Shown: positions 8,627 to 17,287, counted from the stretch's first letter. The stretch: DNA of 42,386 nt from an uncultured Clostridiaceae bacterium (GCA_902477765.1 CABSIM010000024.1:1-42386), one strand, 5' to 3'. The notes: generated from the sequence alone by a model not told the origin. Translations and numbers: made by a program.

Positions 8627-10081
8627 TTAAACATTGGCAAGAACCATCAGATGATTCACTGCCGGATCCTCGGTTCCCTGCATGGAGCATCCTTTTTCCT
8701 TGGCATACAGAATATACTGTACCACATCATCGGTGATCATCTCACCGGGCGCCAGAATCGGGATTCCCGGGGGATAGCACATGACGAACTCCGCGCACAC
8801 CTTTCCGGAGGACTCTTCCACCGGAAGCGACACCTTATCTGAATAAAAGGCCTTCTGAGGAGACATCACCACCTTGGGATTGATGTACTCTCCGGACAGC
8901 ATGCCGGTACTGTCTTTCCGGTAAAGCCGTTCAATATCGTCCAGGGCGCCCACCAGGCGCTCGATATCCTGGATTCTGTCTCCGATAGAGATATAGGCCA
9001 GAATATTGCTGATGTCACCGAATTCGATCTGAATGTCGTATTCATCCCGCAGAAGATCGTATACCTCAATGCCTGCCAGTCCGATATCTCTGGTGTAAAC
9101 GGAAAGTTTTGTCACGTCATAATCAAAAATGCTGTTGCCGTTGATCAGGTCCTTGCCGTAAGCATAATAGCCGCCGATGGAGTTGATTTCCTTTCTGGCA
9201 TATTCTGCCATTTCCGCCACCCTGGCAAAGGATTCCTCTCCCCTCAGAGCCAGATTTCTCCTGGAAATATCCAGGCTGGACAGCAGCAGATAGGAGGCGC
9301 TGGTGGTCTGGGTCAGGTTGATGATCTGACGCACATAATCAGAATTTATGGTTTTATTGAGAAGAAGCACGGAACTCTGGGTCAGGCTTCCTCCGGATTT
9401 ATGCATGGACACGGCAGCCATATCAGCTCCTGCCGCCATGGCGGAAACAGGAAGGTTCTTTCCGAAATACAGATGGGTTCCGTGGGCTTCATCTGCCAGG
9501 ACTTTCATTCCTCTGGCGTGCGCCAGCTCCACAATGGTGCGGATGTCGGAGCAGATTCCGTAATAGGTGGGGTTATTGACAAATACCGCCACCGCATCCG
9601 GATTGTCTTCGATGGCCTGTCTGACCTTTTCCACTTCCATTCCCAGGGAAATCCCCAGTTTCTGATTCATTTCAGGATTTACATATACCGGCACGGCACC
9701 GCAGAGCACCATGGCATTGATGACGCTTTTATGGACATTTCTGGGAAGAATGATCTTGTCACCGGCACGGCACACCGAAAGGATCATGCTCTGAACCGCC
9801 GACGTGGTGCCTCCCACCATCAGATAGGCACCGGCGGCCCCGAATGCTTCTGCAGTCAGTTCCTCCGCTTCCCGGATCACGGAAACCGGATGGCAGAGAT
9901 TGTCCAGCGGCTTCATGGAATTCACATCCAGGGATACGCATTTTTCCCCCAGAAGCTGTACCAGCTCCGGATTTCCCCGGCCCCGTTTATGGCCCGGCAC
10001 ATCAAACGGTACGACTCTCTTTCTCTTGAATGCTTCCAGGGCCTCGTAAATGGGGGCTCTCTTTTGTCTTTCTCTGTCCAT
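8627..10081 (-). CDS. speA: arginine decarboxylase, PLP fold I (Orn/Lys/Arg decarboxylase family)
   Basis: 484 aa, the short Bacillus SpeA-like type. Family segments are VPFDVPGHKRGRG, GTTSAVQSMIL, the aspartate region VLADEAHGTHLYFG, and the PLP-binding Lys228 in SMHKSGGSLTQSS. The family includes arginine, lysine and ornithine decarboxylases; arginine is inferred because aguA and aguB downstream consume agmatine. The frame is open upstream to 10207, but a GAGAGG site 7 nt before 10081 and the standard N-terminus MDRERQKRAPIYEAL favour 10081. It is the first gene of the polyamine operon. No separate promoter is obvious in 10082-10208, so transcription may come through the terminator of the upstream RNA. 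Confidence 0.93.
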   Translation of the reverse strand: MDRERQKRAPIYEALEAFKRKRVVPFDVPGHKRGRGNPELVQLLGEKCVSLDVNSMKPLDNLCHPVSVIREAEELTAEAFGAAGAYLMVGGTTSAVQSMILSVCRAGDKIILPRNVHKSVINAMVLCGAVPVYVNPEMNQKLGISLGMEVEKVRQAIEDNPDAVAVFVNNPTYYGICSDIRTIVELAHARGMKVLADEAHGTHLYFGKNLPVSAMAAGADMAAVSMHKSGGSLTQSSVLLLNKTINSDYVRQIINLTQTTSASYLLLSSLDISRRNLALRGEESFARVAEMAEYARKEINSIGGYYAYGKDLINGNSIFDYDVTKLSVYTRDIGLAGIEVYDLLRDEYDIQIEFGDISNILAYISIGDRIQDIERLVGALDDIERLYRKDSTGMLSGEYINPKVVMSPQKAFYSDKVSLPVEESSGKVCAEFVMCYPPGIPILAPGEMITDDVVQYILYAKEKGCSMQGTEDPAVNHLMVLANV

Positions 10082-10208
10082 GGCTGTACCTCTCAACTTC
10101 ATAGATTTGCGGTATATTTCCGCATGACCCCGCCGGGCCCCTTGTTCTGCCTTCCTGCGGCAGCGGTGCGGATCCGTTCTGTTTCCGCGCCGTAAATTCC
10201 CGGGCAAT

Positions 10209-10240
10209 AAAAAACGGATGACAGTTTCCCATCATCCGTT
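10209..10240 (-). terminator. intrinsic terminator closing the leader RNA in front of speA
   Basis: On the minus strand AACGGATGA (10232-10240) pairs perfectly with TCATCCGTT (10213-10221) across a 10-nt loop and runs into a T-rich tract. It sits 128 bp before the speA start and after a structured RNA. It is either the end of a free small RNA or an attenuator whose read-through feeds the polyamine operon. The 10082-10208 stretch beyond it contains only a small GCGG/CCGC hairpin just ahead of the speA ribosome site. Confidence 0.85.
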
Positions 10241-10533
10241 TCTACGATTCATATTCCGTTGGAAGCAGACTCATAGCTGCCTGCCTCTTCATGACTGTTA
10301 TCGTTTTCAAGTCTCAATCGCAAATAGACTGTCCCTGCTTTTATTGACCGTTTCACAAGATGATGTGTATGATACACAGATTATAAAGGAATCAACTTAT
10401 AAAATTTGAGCTTTTAACTCAATCAATAATGTGGTTTCCCACGCCGGCACTTGACCCGCCTGTCCGTCTGGGCTTAACTTCCGAACCGGAAGTGGTCACT
10501 TATTTGCATGAAAACGATACGTCTTTTCACACT
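10209..10533 (-). ncRNA. structured non-coding RNA, family unassigned (raiA-motif-like candidate)
   Basis: About 320 nt between its own promoter and terminator with no reading frame. Distant segments close it into one domain: 10510-10519 pairs perfectly over 10 bp with 10299-10308, and 10501-10507 over 7 bp with 10320-10326. Inside lie several hairpins: 10487-10493 with 10477-10483; a GAAA tetraloop hairpin GTGG/CCAC at 10431-10442; TTGAG/CTCAA at 10406-10422; TGTGTA/TACACA at 10364-10378. The GC-rich core 10440-10490 looks conserved-RNA-like. The size, closing helix and multihairpin layout suggest a large clostridial ncRNA such as the raiA motif; 6S RNA is less likely because the interior is branched. 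The family name is a guess from architecture, the existence of an RNA is well supported. Confidence 0.75.
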
Positions 10534-10539
10534 GCCTTT

Positions 10540-10569
10540 ACCATAGCATAATACATATGCAGATGTCAA
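10540..10569 (-). promoter_or_regulatory. promoter of the structured RNA
   Basis: Perfect -35 TTGACA (10564-10569), an 18-bp spacer and an extended -10, TGC-TATGGT (-10 hexamer 10540-10545), on the minus strand. Transcription should start near 10531-10533, just before the 5' arm of the closing helix. Confidence 0.8.
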
Positions 10570-10637
10570 GGAATTTTTTCGACAGGAGCCGGCGGGCTGC
10601 CCATGGGGAAACTGCCGGATTTTCCCGTAAAATCAGG

Positions 10638-10665
10638 AAAAAACCGGCGGCTTCCGGCCGCCGGG
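10638..10665 (-). terminator. intrinsic terminator after the LTA-synthase-like gene
   Basis: CCGGCGGC (10657-10664 read on the minus strand) pairs with GCCGCCGG (10644-10651), with a 5-nt loop and a run of six T on the minus strand (10638-10643). It separates the upstream gene from the RNA promoter at 10540-10569. Confidence 0.9.
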
Positions 10666-10693
10666 TCTGAAAATATGTCTGTTTTAAGATAAA

Positions 10694-12541
10694 TTACGGA
10701 GAGGCGGAAAGAAAAAACATCTCTTTTTCCATATCAGGGTCATAAAGCTGATTATAGACCAGGTATTCATATTCCATGATTCTTTCCCGGAAAGGACTGT
10801 CTGTATCCGCAATTTCCGTCCAGGTATAGAAATTTCCGTCTCCGTCATAACATCCGAACGGATGAACCACCGGAAGTTCCTCTTTCATTTCCAGAAGGAA
10901 CCTGTTATAGGGAGTCATTTCCAGTCCCGCCCGCTCCAGCACTTCAGATGACAGATAAATGGCCCCCAGACGGCCGTTGTCTTCTTCCTCCGTATCATAA
11001 TTGGTCCAGATCAGATAGGGAGTTTCATACCACATGATCTTCTCACCGACCGGTACCTCGGTACTGGGTCTCCCGGCAATCTCATCAAAAAATTCATCTT
11101 CCACACTGGGCTGATGATCGCCGAACATTACGATCATGGTGGGCTCATCGGAATCCTCAAAATATGAGATCAGGTACTCCAGCGCCTCGTCGGATTTCTT
11201 CATCAGGGACAGGTACTGATCCGTCTTCGGATATTTTCCTTCCAGATCTCCCGTCAGCCAGACTTCCTGGGTAAAATTCTCGTGCTGATTCTCGTATCCT
11301 CCGTGATTCTGCATGGTTACATTGAATACAAACAGCCTGTCCTCAGGGTTTTCCTTGGCTTCCACAACCTCTATGATCTTTTCGTAATCCGCCTGGTCGC
11401 TGACATAGTTGCGCAGCTGCTCACAGCCTTCATATGCGCTTTCATCCATGAATTCATCAAAACCCATGTTTTTATAGCATTCCGTCCGGTTCCAGTTGTT
11501 GCCCGGATACGGGTGCATGGCAACGGCCCTGTATCCCTGGCTTTTCAGCGTGGACACCAGACTCGGCGTATTGTTTCTCACAAGGAACTGATAGGCGATG
11601 CAGTTGGACGGCAGCTGGGACATGGAATTGCCCGTCAGGAATTCATATTCCGTGTTGCTGGTCATGGAACCGAATACAGGAACACAGAGACTTCCTCTGG
11701 AGGTGTTCTCCGTCAGGCTGTTGAGAAACGGAAAATATTCCTGGTTGGTTTCAAAATCTCCCCCTGTCTTCAGTTCAGACAGGCTTTCATTCATAATGCA
11801 GATGAGATTGACCGGCTGAATGGCATCGCCGTCCTCTTCCTGCACTTCTTCCGCCCCTTCCGCCTGCATATCTTCCCGGATCTTCCGGACCGCTGACGCA
11901 CTGTATCCCTCCGGCTTCTTCTTTACGATATACCGGAAAGAAACTGCCGTGGAAAGAATATAGCCATATTCACTGTAGCTTTCATTGAATTCCCACATGT
12001 TGATCTCCAGGTCCAGTCCCGACACAATCCTGGAAAAAAAGCAGAGTCCGTAAAGAAAGATGGCTGTGATACCCCCAAGGACAGCGGCCAGCCTTATTTT
12101 CTTTTTCCGGATCCGGAGCGGAAGCAGGATTGCCGCCGCCGCCAGCAGCAGAACACCGATTCCTGCCAGAATCATGGCAGGGGTCACCGTAAATCTGTAA
12201 TTTCCCGCCACCGTCATGGCTGTTCCCAGTGCCATCACATCCCATATCATGATGGGCCGGTCCCTGAAGGCCACCACAAACGTTTCCGCCAGAGAAATCA
12301 CATAGAAAATCAGCGCTCCGGCCGGGACTGCCAGTCTGGTATTTCCTGTTATGATAAATAAAAGCAGGTAAACCGCCAGATACCAGCCGAAATTCAGGGC
12401 TGCCATCAGAAAAGGAATCTGCGTCAGATTTCCGGTCACATATTCAAACAGCACAAAACTGACAAGGGGGGCCACAAGCAGGCAAAGGCCTCCCGCTGCC
12501 ATTCTGAGATTCTCCGGCAGTTTTATCTGCTTTTCCGTCAT
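10694..12541 (-). CDS. LTA synthase/phosphoglycerol transferase-like membrane sulfatase-fold enzyme
   Basis: 615 aa. About five hydrophobic spans fill residues 14-190, followed by an extracellular alkaline-phosphatase/sulfatase-fold domain. Readable active-site parts resemble LtaS: the metal Glu in ICIMNESLSE, the nucleophile Thr region SMTSNTEYEFLTGNS, HPYPGNNWNR, NVTMQNHGGY and the metal pair in MFGDHQPS. Such enzymes transfer glycerol-phosphate groups from phosphatidylglycerol to a polymer or glycan outside the membrane; the acceptor is not determined. An ATG at 12559 has no ribosome site, whereas ATG 12541 has GGAGG 8 nt upstream and is chosen. It appears monocistronic, with a terminator at 10638-10665. 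Confidence 0.85.
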   Translation of the reverse strand: MTEKQIKLPENLRMAAGGLCLLVAPLVSFVLFEYVTGNLTQIPFLMAALNFGWYLAVYLLLFIITGNTRLAVPAGALIFYVISLAETFVVAFRDRPIMIWDVMALGTAMTVAGNYRFTVTPAMILAGIGVLLLAAAAILLPLRIRKKKIRLAAVLGGITAIFLYGLCFFSRIVSGLDLEINMWEFNESYSEYGYILSTAVSFRYIVKKKPEGYSASAVRKIREDMQAEGAEEVQEEDGDAIQPVNLICIMNESLSELKTGGDFETNQEYFPFLNSLTENTSRGSLCVPVFGSMTSNTEYEFLTGNSMSQLPSNCIAYQFLVRNNTPSLVSTLKSQGYRAVAMHPYPGNNWNRTECYKNMGFDEFMDESAYEGCEQLRNYVSDQADYEKIIEVVEAKENPEDRLFVFNVTMQNHGGYENQHENFTQEVWLTGDLEGKYPKTDQYLSLMKKSDEALEYLISYFEDSDEPTMIVMFGDHQPSVEDEFFDEIAGRPSTEVPVGEKIMWYETPYLIWTNYDTEEEDNGRLGAIYLSSEVLERAGLEMTPYNRFLLEMKEELPVVHPFGCYDGDGNFYTWTEIADTDSPFRERIMEYEYLVYNQLYDPDMEKEMFFLSASP

Positions 12542-12677
12542 ATATTCTGCCTCCGTCATTCCGTATATTCAAAAGATTTTTTTATTTTATCATAATTCTC
12601 TTTCCAGCGTCAACGGAAGAACTGTGAAATAACCGTGAAAACAGGACGGAATCCGGCCTGCTGTCTCCGCTGCCTGC

Positions 12678-12717
12678 AGACAGAAAACAGGGGTCATGCG
12701 ACCCCTGTTTTCTGTCT
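12678..12717 (-). terminator. strong hairpin terminator, probably bidirectional
   Basis: A perfect 18-bp stem (12678-12695 with 12700-12717) with a 4-nt loop. The stem itself ends in TTTTCTGTCT, supplying the T-rich side. It lies just after the stop of the minus-strand membrane gene at 12725. Confidence 0.8.
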
Positions 12718-12724
12718 TAAATTC

Positions 12725-13393
12725 TTAAATCAGTCCCTTTTTATGAAGGAAATAGGTATATACGGCAGAAAGGATAATAACCACCATCATGATATAGCTC
12801 TGCTGCGCGGAAAAAAATGCCCTTCCCACAACGAAAATGGTGATCACCGGCAGAGCAATCGGAAGAATGGCCTGTTTCGGTGCCTTGGCAATATAAGGAA
12901 ACAGCAGCGCGCCGAACAGAGCCGGAACCATGTTGGCAAATGCCGGCTGCAGGAACGGATTATTGTAAACCGGCTCGAAAACAGGAGCCAGAAACAGCAT
13001 TCCCAGAAATACAATGGCCGTTGTCACAAATGTGGATGCTGCCACGGCAATGATGGATATGACATCCGCCTTATCCGTACCCGGGGCACACCCTGCCACT
13101 TCCATGGCATTGACTGCCGCAGGTATCTTCATATTGCTGACATTTCCTGTCACACATGCCATGTAAAGTGCACCGCTTCCGATGATGGGTGTAAAGGAAA
13201 GGTTCTCGCAGATGCCTGAAATGGCAAAGGTTATGAAAATCGGTGCTCCGCTTTTTAATACCAGCGGCAGATCCAGCGGTTCATGATAAACAGCTGCCAG
13301 TCCGAACGGCACCGCCATAAAGCAGAGCAGTGCCAGCACCACCGTGACCCGGCCCAGCAGATGGATCCTGTTGTAAAAACTCATTTCTTTCAT
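12725..13393 (-). CDS. small multi-spanning membrane protein, partner of the DUF5058-like protein
   Basis: 222 aa with about six hydrophobic segments and short loops. I do not recognise a named family. A central conserved-looking stretch reads ICENLSFTPIIGSGALYMACVTGNVSNMKIPAAVNAME. The start at 13393 is preferred because the purine run GGGGGG lies 8 nt upstream; the frame is open to 13423, which would overlap the preceding gene. It follows the DUF5058-like gene by 13 bp and the M20 hydrolase before that, so the two membrane proteins probably form one transporter supplying or exporting substrate or product of the hydrolase. That role is inferred from context only. Confidence 0.75.
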   Translation of the reverse strand: MKEMSFYNRIHLLGRVTVVLALLCFMAVPFGLAAVYHEPLDLPLVLKSGAPIFITFAISGICENLSFTPIIGSGALYMACVTGNVSNMKIPAAVNAMEVAGCAPGTDKADVISIIAVAASTFVTTAIVFLGMLFLAPVFEPVYNNPFLQPAFANMVPALFGALLFPYIAKAPKQAILPIALPVITIFVVGRAFFSAQQSYIMMVVIILSAVYTYFLHKKGLI

Positions 13394-13406
13394 TGTCATG
13401 TCCCCC

Positions 13407-14120
13407 CTATACCAATACTGCATTTACGACGCAGGACGCCAGCATACCGATGATCATGCTCAGCGGAAATGCGAATTCTTTGAGTTTTTTAAATCTTACA
13501 GCCACCTTGCCCAGCACCAGAGCGGAAATTCCCGCCACGAAAATGGCACTGATGGCCGGAATACTGGAAAAGTTGGTCAGATGGGGAGCTGCCATGGTTC
13601 CGTAAAGTCCGAGAAACATTGCCGTTGTAATCATGGGAACCAGAGACGCATTCTTTGTCTTCAGCGCTTCCACTTTCTTGTCATAGGTCTTCAGGAACAG
13701 GACATTGAAAATATTTCCTCCCAGGATACCGATGGTAACCACAAATACGATTCCGATAAAAATATCAGCCGGAATATCGCCCGAGGTAATGGATTCCAGT
13801 CCGAATGCCTCTGCAGCCATATTGGCGACCATGGTTTCATAGACGGCTGAGCCCACGACGCTCAGACGCAGCCACGGAAAAAATCTTCCCAGGGCAGGAA
13901 CCAGAAGCAGATAGCTTATAATGATCGGAAGAGAGGGAATGATGGAAAACACAGCGCTGCTGGTGGCCGCCTGCTTGATTTCCTCTCTGGACATGTTCAG
14001 TTCTTTTGCCCGCTTCAGAGCAGCCATGACAAACAGCACAGGCTGAAGCAGCACGATCAGAATGGTGATTCCGCAGAGAATGGCCATTGCGGAACTGTTG
14101 GCAACTGTTAAATGTGACAT
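13407..14120 (-). CDS. DUF5058-like integral membrane protein
   Basis: 237 aa, about six membrane spans. The N-terminal portion with ALKRAKELNMSREEIKQAATSSAVFSIIPSLPI between the first two spans agrees with my recollection of the DUF5058 family, whose members occur as neighbours of M20 peptidases. Start at 14120 has GGGGAGG about 10 nt upstream. It is second in the operon abgB-like hydrolase, this gene, the 222-aa membrane gene, with gaps of 18 and 13 bp. No ATP-binding or periplasmic binding partner is present, so if it transports it would be a secondary carrier. Direction and substrate are unknown. Confidence 0.75.
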   Translation of the reverse strand: MSHLTVANSSAMAILCGITILIVLLQPVLFVMAALKRAKELNMSREEIKQAATSSAVFSIIPSLPIIISYLLLVPALGRFFPWLRLSVVGSAVYETMVANMAAEAFGLESITSGDIPADIFIGIVFVVTIGILGGNIFNVLFLKTYDKKVEALKTKNASLVPMITTAMFLGLYGTMAAPHLTNFSSIPAISAIFVAGISALVLGKVAVRFKKLKEFAFPLSMIIGMLASCVVNAVLV

Positions 14121-14138
14121 TGTTTTTTTCCTCCCCGG

Positions 14139-15572
14139 TTATTCTTCCAGACGCGGTCCGATTTCACTGGGAATCGGGCATTCATATATACCGCCGGTCT
14201 CTTCTTCCAGTTCTTTCCTGGCCTGCCGGGCCAGTTCCGGATGTTCCATGATTTCAACGGCTGCAAGAGCCATGGCTTTTCCGGCCGTCAGCATGGCCTT
14301 ATGGCCGATACCCGTATTGCCGTGAGCCGTCATCTGCCAGGTATGGGCAGCTGTTCCCAGTGTGGCAGTGGCTGTGGACAGCCAGGCGGTGGGCATCACA
14401 TAGCTGGCATCGCCCACGTCGGAAGATCCTGCCTGGATTCCTCCGTTCCAGGTAAGAGGAGCAATTCCGGTATCCAGCGGCTTCTCGAAGTACTGTTCTG
14501 CCTTCTCCGCACCAAATCTTTTTTTAAGGCCTGCCTTCTTGCTCTCGATTTCTTCCGGAGTTCCTTCCATGAAGAATCTGCGGGCCAGATCAAAATCCTG
14601 CTGGTCATAGGCGGGAGCGCCGATTTTTTCCAGCGCATCCTGAAGGACGCCGGATATCACATGATTCGGCATGAAATCGGAAAGTCCCGCATACAGTTCA
14701 TAGCTCATTTCAGTTCCGGTCATTTTGGCTGCGCCTTCCGCCACATCCACCACACGTTTGTAAATTTCCTTCACCTGCCAGGATTTGGGCGCACGGATAA
14801 AGTAATGCACGCAGCTGTGTCCCTGAACCACGTTGGGAGCAATTCCTCCCACATCCCGGTATGCATAATGGATTCTGGCATCCGGAATGATATGCTCTCT
14901 GAGGTAATTGACGCCCACGCTCATGAGTTCTGCCGCATCCAGAGCGGAACGTCCCTGCTCCGGAGCCGCTGCTGCATGGGAAGTAATGCCCTTGAACCGG
15001 AAAAAGACACTTACATTGGCCAGCGTGGAATATGTAACCACCCGGTTTTCATCGTTGGGATGCCATGTGAATGCCGCATCCACTCCGTCAAAGACACCGT
15101 CCCTTGCCATAATGGTTTTTCCGTTGCCTTTTTCCTCACTGGGACATCCGAACAGGATCACCGTGCCCTTTCCCGGGTTCTTCTCCAGATATTCCTTCAC
15201 TGCCAGGGCAGCTGCAAAAGTTCCGGCTCCCAGAAGATTATGGCCGCATCCGTGGCCGTCCGGGTTGTCTCCGTCTGCGGCAGTTCTCTTCGTACATCCG
15301 CCTTTCTGGGAAAGTTCCGGCAGCGCATCATACTCGGCAAGGAATCCGATGACCGGCTTTCCTTCTCCGTACCGTGCCCGGAATGCCGTGGGCATTCCTG
15401 CCAGTCCCGTTTCCACGAAAAAGCCCTGCTCTTTCAGAACTTTTTCATAAAGTTCCGCACTTTTAAACTCATGGAATCCGGTTTCCGCGAAGTCAAAAAT
15501 ACGATCACTGACATCCACGATCAGATCTGCCTTGCCGTCAACCGCTCTGGTCACAAATTCTCTGGTATCCAT
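14139..15572 (-). CDS. M20 family amidohydrolase/peptidase, AbgB-like
   Basis: 477 aa. It resembles the B subunit of p-aminobenzoyl-glutamate hydrolase and related M20D amidohydrolases. Metal-site motifs are LAEYDALPELS, DGHGCGHNLLGAG, the catalytic Glu in FGCPSEEKGNGK, FTWHPNDENRV, and a C-terminal histidine in TLGTAAHTWQMTAHG. The dimerisation domain region starts at FRFKGITSHAAAAPEQGRSALDA. These enzymes cleave amide bonds of N-acyl or p-aminobenzoyl amino acids and some dipeptides. The start at 15572 has AGGAGGAGAGGA immediately upstream; the frame is open to 15653 without a ribosome site. It is the first gene of an operon with two membrane proteins and is divergent from a LysR regulator, its probable controller. 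Confidence 0.88.
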   Translation of the reverse strand: MDTREFVTRAVDGKADLIVDVSDRIFDFAETGFHEFKSAELYEKVLKEQGFFVETGLAGMPTAFRARYGEGKPVIGFLAEYDALPELSQKGGCTKRTAADGDNPDGHGCGHNLLGAGTFAAALAVKEYLEKNPGKGTVILFGCPSEEKGNGKTIMARDGVFDGVDAAFTWHPNDENRVVTYSTLANVSVFFRFKGITSHAAAAPEQGRSALDAAELMSVGVNYLREHIIPDARIHYAYRDVGGIAPNVVQGHSCVHYFIRAPKSWQVKEIYKRVVDVAEGAAKMTGTEMSYELYAGLSDFMPNHVISGVLQDALEKIGAPAYDQQDFDLARRFFMEGTPEEIESKKAGLKKRFGAEKAEQYFEKPLDTGIAPLTWNGGIQAGSSDVGDASYVMPTAWLSTATATLGTAAHTWQMTAHGNTGIGHKAMLTAGKAMALAAVEIMEHPELARQARKELEEETGGIYECPIPSEIGPRLEE

Positions 15573-15693
15573 TCCTCTCCTCCTGATTCCGGGGACAGCC
15601 GCAGCCATTCCATTTGACAGTCCCCTGTATTTATGCTTATAATAGTATAGCATTAAATAACCATGGCTTCCAATTCCCTGTATTGATTATGTT

Positions 15694-15709
15694 ATAACTC
15701 TGTGGTTAT
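15694..15709 (+). promoter_or_regulatory. LysR-type operator between the divergent genes
   Basis: ATAAC (15694-15698), six bases, GTTAT (15705-15709): an interrupted dyad with the T-N11-A form expected for LysR-type regulators, directly upstream of the regulator's ribosome site. A further AATAACC lies at 15656-15662 near AT-rich -10-like sequences facing the hydrolase operon. This fits autorepression of the regulator plus control of the divergent operon. Confidence 0.55.
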
Positions 15710-15723
15710 ATATGGAGGAATTC

Positions 15724-16695
15724 ATGAATTTTCAGCATCTCCAGTATATCGTAGAAATTGAAAACTGCGGGTCCCTTTCACGGGCTGCCCGCTCTCTTTT
15801 TGTCTCCCAGCCCTATCTCAGCAAAATTCTGAAAGAGGTGGAGGATGAATACCAGATCGTTATTTTTTCCAGAAGCAAAAGCGGAATGATTCCCACGGAA
15901 AGCGGCCGTCTTTTCCTGGACATGTCCAAAGAGTTATTGAAAAACGCGGACAACTTTCAGAAGGTTTTTGATGAACACCGGGATATCTGCCGTCTCAGGG
16001 TCTCTTCCTGTCCCCTATCCCATGCCATGGACGCCTTTCTCCGGATGCTGACAGACATTCCCGAAAGTCCCCTGCGTTTTTCCTATCGTGAAACCACCAC
16101 CATGGATGTGGTCAATGATATCCACACCGCCAATGCCGATATCGGGCTTATCCTTCTCAACAGCAATACCAGAAATACCATTCTGGAACTGCTCCAGCTC
16201 CGGCACATTTCCTGTGTTCCCCTTTTTACCTCCGGAGCCTTTCTCGTGGTCCGGTCCGGTCATCCGCTGCTTTCAAAAACCTCGCCCCTGACCACGGAAG
16301 ACCTCTACCAGTACAATTTCGTCCTGTATCCGGATACCCGCGATGCCCACACGCATCTTGTGGAAAGCGCTTACGGAGACGCCTCCCTGAAACTCATCAA
16401 CTGGCACCGGATCCGGCAGGTGGTCTATGTATACAGCCGCTCATCTCTTCACAATATTCTGACCCGGACCGACTATATCGGCCTGGGAACCATTTCTGCC
16501 CTGGACCAGGAAAACTCCTTCGGCATCGTGTCCATCCCGCTTCCGTCCGACATTCCGCGCCGGGACATACGGGAAAATGAAAATACCCTCTGCTGTATTT
16601 TTCAGGACGGACATGCACTTTCTCCTGCTGCACGGATGTATCTGGAATATCTGAAAAAATACTATGGAAATATTCAAGAAAAACAGGGGCTGTAA
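15724..16695 (+). CDS. LysR family transcriptional regulator
   Basis: 323 aa. The N-terminal winged helix-turn-helix is clear: MNFQHLQYIVEIENCGSLSRAARSLFVSQPYLSKILKEVEDEYQIVIFSRSKSGMIPTESG, followed by a linker helix and an effector-binding domain to residue 310. The start at 15724 has GGAGG 5 nt upstream; the ATG at 15712 actually contains that ribosome site and is less likely. Divergent placement from the AbgB-like operon with a dyad in between makes that operon the likely target. The inducer is probably a substrate or product of the amidohydrolase, but this is inference. Confidence 0.92.
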   Translation: MNFQHLQYIVEIENCGSLSRAARSLFVSQPYLSKILKEVEDEYQIVIFSRSKSGMIPTESGRLFLDMSKELLKNADNFQKVFDEHRDICRLRVSSCPLSHAMDAFLRMLTDIPESPLRFSYRETTTMDVVNDIHTANADIGLILLNSNTRNTILELLQLRHISCVPLFTSGAFLVVRSGHPLLSKTSPLTTEDLYQYNFVLYPDTRDAHTHLVESAYGDASLKLINWHRIRQVVYVYSRSSLHNILTRTDYIGLGTISALDQENSFGIVSIPLPSDIPRRDIRENENTLCCIFQDGHALSPAARMYLEYLKKYYGNIQEKQGL

Positions 16696-16708
16696 AGTCC
16701 CTGTTTTT
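16679..16708 (+). terminator. intrinsic terminator of the LysR gene
   Basis: AAAAACAGGG (16679-16688) pairs with CCCTGTTTTT (16699-16708). The stem overlaps the last codons and the stop of the gene. Confidence 0.8.
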
Positions 16709-16816
16709 CCATATCCGGATCCCGGATCTCAGTATTTTTCATTTTCAGAAGGGCAGCGGATCCGTCCTGATCCATAGGGGCAGCATCTGCCGCGTCTCCG
16801 CCTCCGCAGCACTTTT

Positions 16817-17287
16817 TCAGCTGCGCATCGTCGCCGTCAGCCGGGCCGGATGCCTCAGGAGCCCCAACGCATCCCCGCCGCTTCGCACAAGAATATCTGC
16901 ATGGGAAATCAGGGCGGCACAGACGCCTTCCCTGTCCAGAACCGCAATTCTGAACTCTGCAGCGTCCATCATCTGAATATCATTGAATCCGTTTCCCACC
17001 GCACAGACGCCTTCCCCCAGTTCCCGCACGATATCTGCCTTAAAGGCGCCGGCTCCCTCTCTCGGGAAGGTACGCAGAGTCACCGGCAGGTCTTCACAGG
17101 CCTGTGCCGCGGTCCCGTGGGTATCTGCCGTCAGGACATAAATATCCAGAAATCCGGACAGGGCACGGATCCCCTCTGCCGCCTCCGGAAGAATTCTTCC
17201 GTCCAGGGCAATGGTCCCGTTATAATCCAGCACCAGCGAACGGAGCCGCAGAGGTTTCTCTCTTCCGGGAATTTCAATTTCCATCAT
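16817..17287 (-). CDS. HAD-superfamily phosphatase-like protein (soluble P-type-ATPase-like)
   Basis: 156 aa, a compact HAD fold. Motif I is LVLDYNGTIALDG (Asp21, with Asn23 in place of the usual second Asp), motif II is IYVLTADTHGT, and motif IV is AVGNGFNDIQMMDAAEFRIAVL. The DxNGT form together with the small size matches the group described as soluble P-type ATPases (COG4087 type), where Asn replaces the general acid; phosphatase activity may be low or specialised. ATG at 17287 overlaps the stop of the upstream amidohydrolase (ATGA), so translation is probably coupled. It is the last gene of the transporter-amidohydrolase operon. Confidence 0.8.
   Translation of the reverse strand: MMEIEIPGREKPLRLRSLVLDYNGTIALDGRILPEAAEGIRALSGFLDIYVLTADTHGTAAQACEDLPVTLRTFPREGAGAFKADIVRELGEGVCAVGNGFNDIQMMDAAEFRIAVLDREGVCAALISHADILVRSGGDALGLLRHPARLTATMRS

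Noticed and set aside
10441..10500. Possible 5S rRNA, because of CGGAAGTTAAGCCC
   Set aside because: Only one helix-loop segment resembles 5S rRNA; the remaining 5S helices and the terminal stem are absent and no 16S or 23S gene is near.
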